6,976 bases of DNA, from positions 1 to 6,976 of the forward strand of contig CALFEZ010000280.1 of NCBI GenBank assembly GCA_937957895.1. The letters run 5' to 3'. Every line of letters starts with the position of its first letter. Position 1 is the first letter of the stretch. A program made the position numbers and the translations under genes. This stretch comes from an uncultured Erysipelotrichaceae bacterium. GTDB lineage: Bacteria > Bacillota_I > Bacilli_A > Erysipelotrichales > Erysipelotrichaceae. Of the stretch, positions 5,472-6,976 are shown in pieces. The notes beneath the pieces are model-generated. The model was not told the DNA's origin. It made no database searches and saw nothing but the letters and a program-made list of their open reading frames with translations.

Positions 5472-6773
5472 CTAATCAAGCAATGCTGCTATCAGCACAG
5501 GTGCTTGTACTGGTTCATTGGAATATTCAAAGCATTGATGAAGCTGTTCGATCAGATCATCAGTAAGTGGATCATCATGATAAATCATGCATATCACATC
5601 ATTTACACTGATTTTATCTCCTACTTTCACAGTCAGAATCAGACCTACACCATAATTGATCACATCATCTTTGACTTTCCTCCCTGCTCCTAAAGCCATC
5701 GCAATCAGTCCTAGTTGTTGAGCATGGATTTTGCTGATGGTTCCCGATGTGTTAGAAAGCAATGCTGTTCTTTGATTCGACTTAGGAAGTCTTGAAGGAT
5801 GTTCAATCACCTCAGGATCTCCGCCTTGTGCTACTATCATATCTTTGAATTTGCTGAACGCTTTTCCGCTTTGAAGTGCTTCTATGACATGCTCTTTGGC
5901 ATCTTCCATCGTCTTGAACACCTCACTTTGAACAAGCATGATCGTTGCAGCTTCAATACATAGTTGTGTGAGATCCTCCGGTCCCTCATTATGCAACGTT
6001 GCGATTGCCTCTTTCACCTCAATGGCATTCCCAATGGAGTACCCCAATGGTTGATCCATCGAAGTAATCGTGGCACGAGTGTCACGACCATTGTTCTTTC
6101 CTATCGCGATCATCGCTTTTGCCAGCTCTTCTGCATCTTTTTGTGTCTGCATAAAAGCACCATCGCCATATTTTACATCCAAAAGGATCGCGTCTGCCCC
6201 AGAAGCAAGCTTCTTGGACATGATCGAAGAAGCGATCAAAGGAATGGCGGGTACGGTAGCAGTAACATCCCGTAATGCATAAAGGATTTTGTCTGCCGGT
6301 ACCAAATTTTGTGTTTGTTCGATGATCGCCAGATTGATGTCGTTTACTTGTTTGATAAATCGATCATTGTCAAGCAATGTCGTCATATTTGGAATGGAGG
6401 CAAGTTTATCGATCGTTCCACCCGTATGTCCCAATCCTTTCCCGCTCATTTTGGCTACCTTACCCCCACAGGCAGCAACCAATGGAGTCAACACCAAACT
6501 AGTCTTGTCACCTACTCCTCCTGTGGAGTGTTTATCGCATGTTTTGCCGATGATCTGTGAAAGATCGATGATATCCCCGCTGTTTTTCATGGCAATCGTC
6601 AAATCGTATGTTTCTCTTTGATCAAGTCCATTTAGAACGATCGCCATCAATAAAGCACTGCTTTGATAATCAGGGACATTCCCAGCAACCATACCATGGA
6701 TCCAATGGTCTATCTCAGCTTTTGACAGCGATTTTTTGTCTCTTTTTTTTGCAATAATATCAATCATGTTCAT
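5472..6773 (-). CDS. pdp: Pyrimidine-nucleoside phosphorylase (thymidine/uridine phosphorylase family)
   Basis: The enzyme reversibly cleaves uridine, thymidine and deoxyuridine with phosphate to the free base and (deoxy)ribose-1-phosphate in pyrimidine salvage. The 433 residues match the length and collinear order of Bacillus Pdp: an N-terminal helical domain (MNMIDIIAKK, GNVPDYQSSALLMAI), the phosphate site KHSTGGVGDKTSLVL (81-95), the glycine-rich signature region AKMSGKGLGHTGGTIDKL (107-124), the pyrimidine-binding ALRDVT with R168, and PLIASSIMSKKLASGADA with S183 and K187. Next come DVKYGDGAFM (199-208), GPEDL and a C-terminal alpha/beta domain with LGAGRKVKDD. H82, R168, S183 and K187 match the thymidine phosphorylase active-site set. 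Two charged signature residues differ (K112 for Arg, A125 for Glu). ATG 6773-6771 (MNMIDII parallels Bacillus MRMVDII) has AGAGGG 8 nt upstream and overlaps the preceding gene by 14 bp. The stop is TAG. Confidence 0.95.
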   Translation of the reverse strand: MNMIDIIAKKRDKKSLSKAEIDHWIHGMVAGNVPDYQSSALLMAIVLNGLDQRETYDLTIAMKNSGDIIDLSQIIGKTCDKHSTGGVGDKTSLVLTPLVAACGGKVAKMSGKGLGHTGGTIDKLASIPNMTTLLDNDRFIKQVNDINLAIIEQTQNLVPADKILYALRDVTATVPAIPLIASSIMSKKLASGADAILLDVKYGDGAFMQTQKDAEELAKAMIAIGKNNGRDTRATITSMDQPLGYSIGNAIEVKEAIATLHNEGPEDLTQLCIEAATIMLVQSEVFKTMEDAKEHVIEALQSGKAFSKFKDMIVAQGGDPEVIEHPSRLPKSNQRTALLSNTSGTISKIHAQQLGLIAMALGAGRKVKDDVINYGVGLILTVKVGDKISVNDVICMIYHDDPLTDDLIEQLHQCFEYSNEPVQAPVLIAALLD

Positions 6774-6976
6774 AGATCGTTCCCTCTTTTCGCTGTGTGA
6801 GCATATGCTTAAGCTGCGTCAATGAAATGTCTTTGTATTCTTCATAAACGATTGGTATGTTCATATAAACATCTACGACTGCTCGCCAAGACGGACGGCG
6901 ATCGATCGCTCTTTGCTTATCCTCGATGTCAATCAACATGATAGGATACTTGTTTTTTATCGTCATTTGAAGCAGT
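6760..6976 (-). CDS. C-terminal end of an unrecognised protein (5' end outside the window)
   Basis: The frame is open from the window edge to a TGA at 6762-6760, giving about 71 visible residues that end in QRKEGTIYEHD. The first in-frame ATG (6966-6964) has no ribosome binding site, and the frame continues upstream of it without a stop, so the gene most likely starts beyond the window. The visible part is charged and soluble (KNKYPIMLIDIEDKQRAIDRRPSWRAVVDVYMN in outline: a possible strand MLIDI, a basic stretch DRRPSWR and a helical tail LTQLKHMLTQR). There is no membrane span and no motif I can assign. It overlaps pdp by 14 bp, so it belongs to the same operon. It does not resemble the C-terminal ends of DeoB, DeoC, nucleoside phosphorylases or XerD, which are common pdp or scpA neighbours. 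It is the only gene here ending in TGA. Confidence 0.7.
   Translation of the reverse strand, partial: LLQMTIKNKYPIMLIDIEDKQRAIDRRPSWRAVVDVYMNIPIVYEEYKDISLTQLKHMLTQRKEGTIYEHD
6774..6787 (-). promoter_or_regulatory. pdp ribosome binding site
   Basis: AGAGGG (6787-6782) lies 8 nt before the pdp ATG, inside the end of the upstream gene. It supports the ATG at 6773 over the in-frame ATG at 6767. Confidence 0.7.

Noticed and set aside
6760..6762. Possible TGA-as-tryptophan code, as in mycoplasmas
   Set aside because: All full genes translate to family length with no in-frame TGA, the Trp codons checked are TGG, and the partial gene ends at a TGA that overlaps the next start in the usual way.
51..6976. 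CRISPR arrays, tRNA/rRNA genes, insertion sequences or defence genes
   Set aside because: No regularly spaced repeats, tRNA-like folds or transposase motifs were seen. The window is covered end to end by housekeeping-type coding sequence.

Overview
This window is a tightly packed run of co-directional genes, all read from the minus strand, so transcription goes from high to low coordinates. The protein families, the neighbour sets scpA-scpB-rluB and rsmE/mtaB, the strong AAGGAG-type ribosome binding sites and a base composition of roughly 40% G+C (estimated by eye) point to a low-GC Gram-positive bacterium (Bacillota or a wall-bearing relative of the Mollicutes). The lineage cannot be fixed further from this stretch. 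Translation uses the standard bacterial code: one gene ends in TGA, and the Trp codons I checked are TGG. The first 50 bases are not genomic. They are a read-through Illumina TruSeq index adapter (index hexamer at 11-16) left on a contig end, so the true genomic sequence starts at about base 51.

In transcription order the layout is: (1) 6976-6760, the 3' end of an unrecognised gene entering from outside the window; (2) 6773-5472, pdp, pyrimidine-nucleoside phosphorylase; (3) 5471-5427, the only real intergenic gap (45 bp), holding a candidate extended -10 promoter wrapped around a perfect 15-bp palindrome; (4) 5426-4713 scpA and 4726-4184 scpB, the kleisin and winged-helix partners of SMC condensin; (5) 4194-3460, an RluB-type 23S rRNA pseudouridine synthase; (6) 3458-2751 rsmE, a 16S rRNA m3U1498 methyltransferase; (7) 2758-1991, an unrecognised 255-residue soluble protein; (8) 1982-744 mtaB, a radical-SAM tRNA methylthiotransferase; (9) 734-51, the N-terminal half of murE, cut off by the contig end. 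There is no gene-free stretch longer than 45 bp.

The genes form a housekeeping operon of nucleoside salvage, chromosome segregation, rRNA/tRNA modification and cell-wall precursor synthesis. Adjacent genes overlap or lie within 1-9 bp of each other, apart from the pdp-scpA gap, so translational coupling is likely. The window shows no mobile element, CRISPR array, RNA gene or defence system. Points worth a second look are the adapter contamination and the false murE extension it causes, the orphan protein between rsmE and mtaB, the candidate promoter/operator before scpA, a pair of mutually exclusive hairpins at the 3' end of mtaB, two substitutions in the Pdp signature, a His-to-Ile change in MurE, and a strong excess of GATC tetranucleotides.
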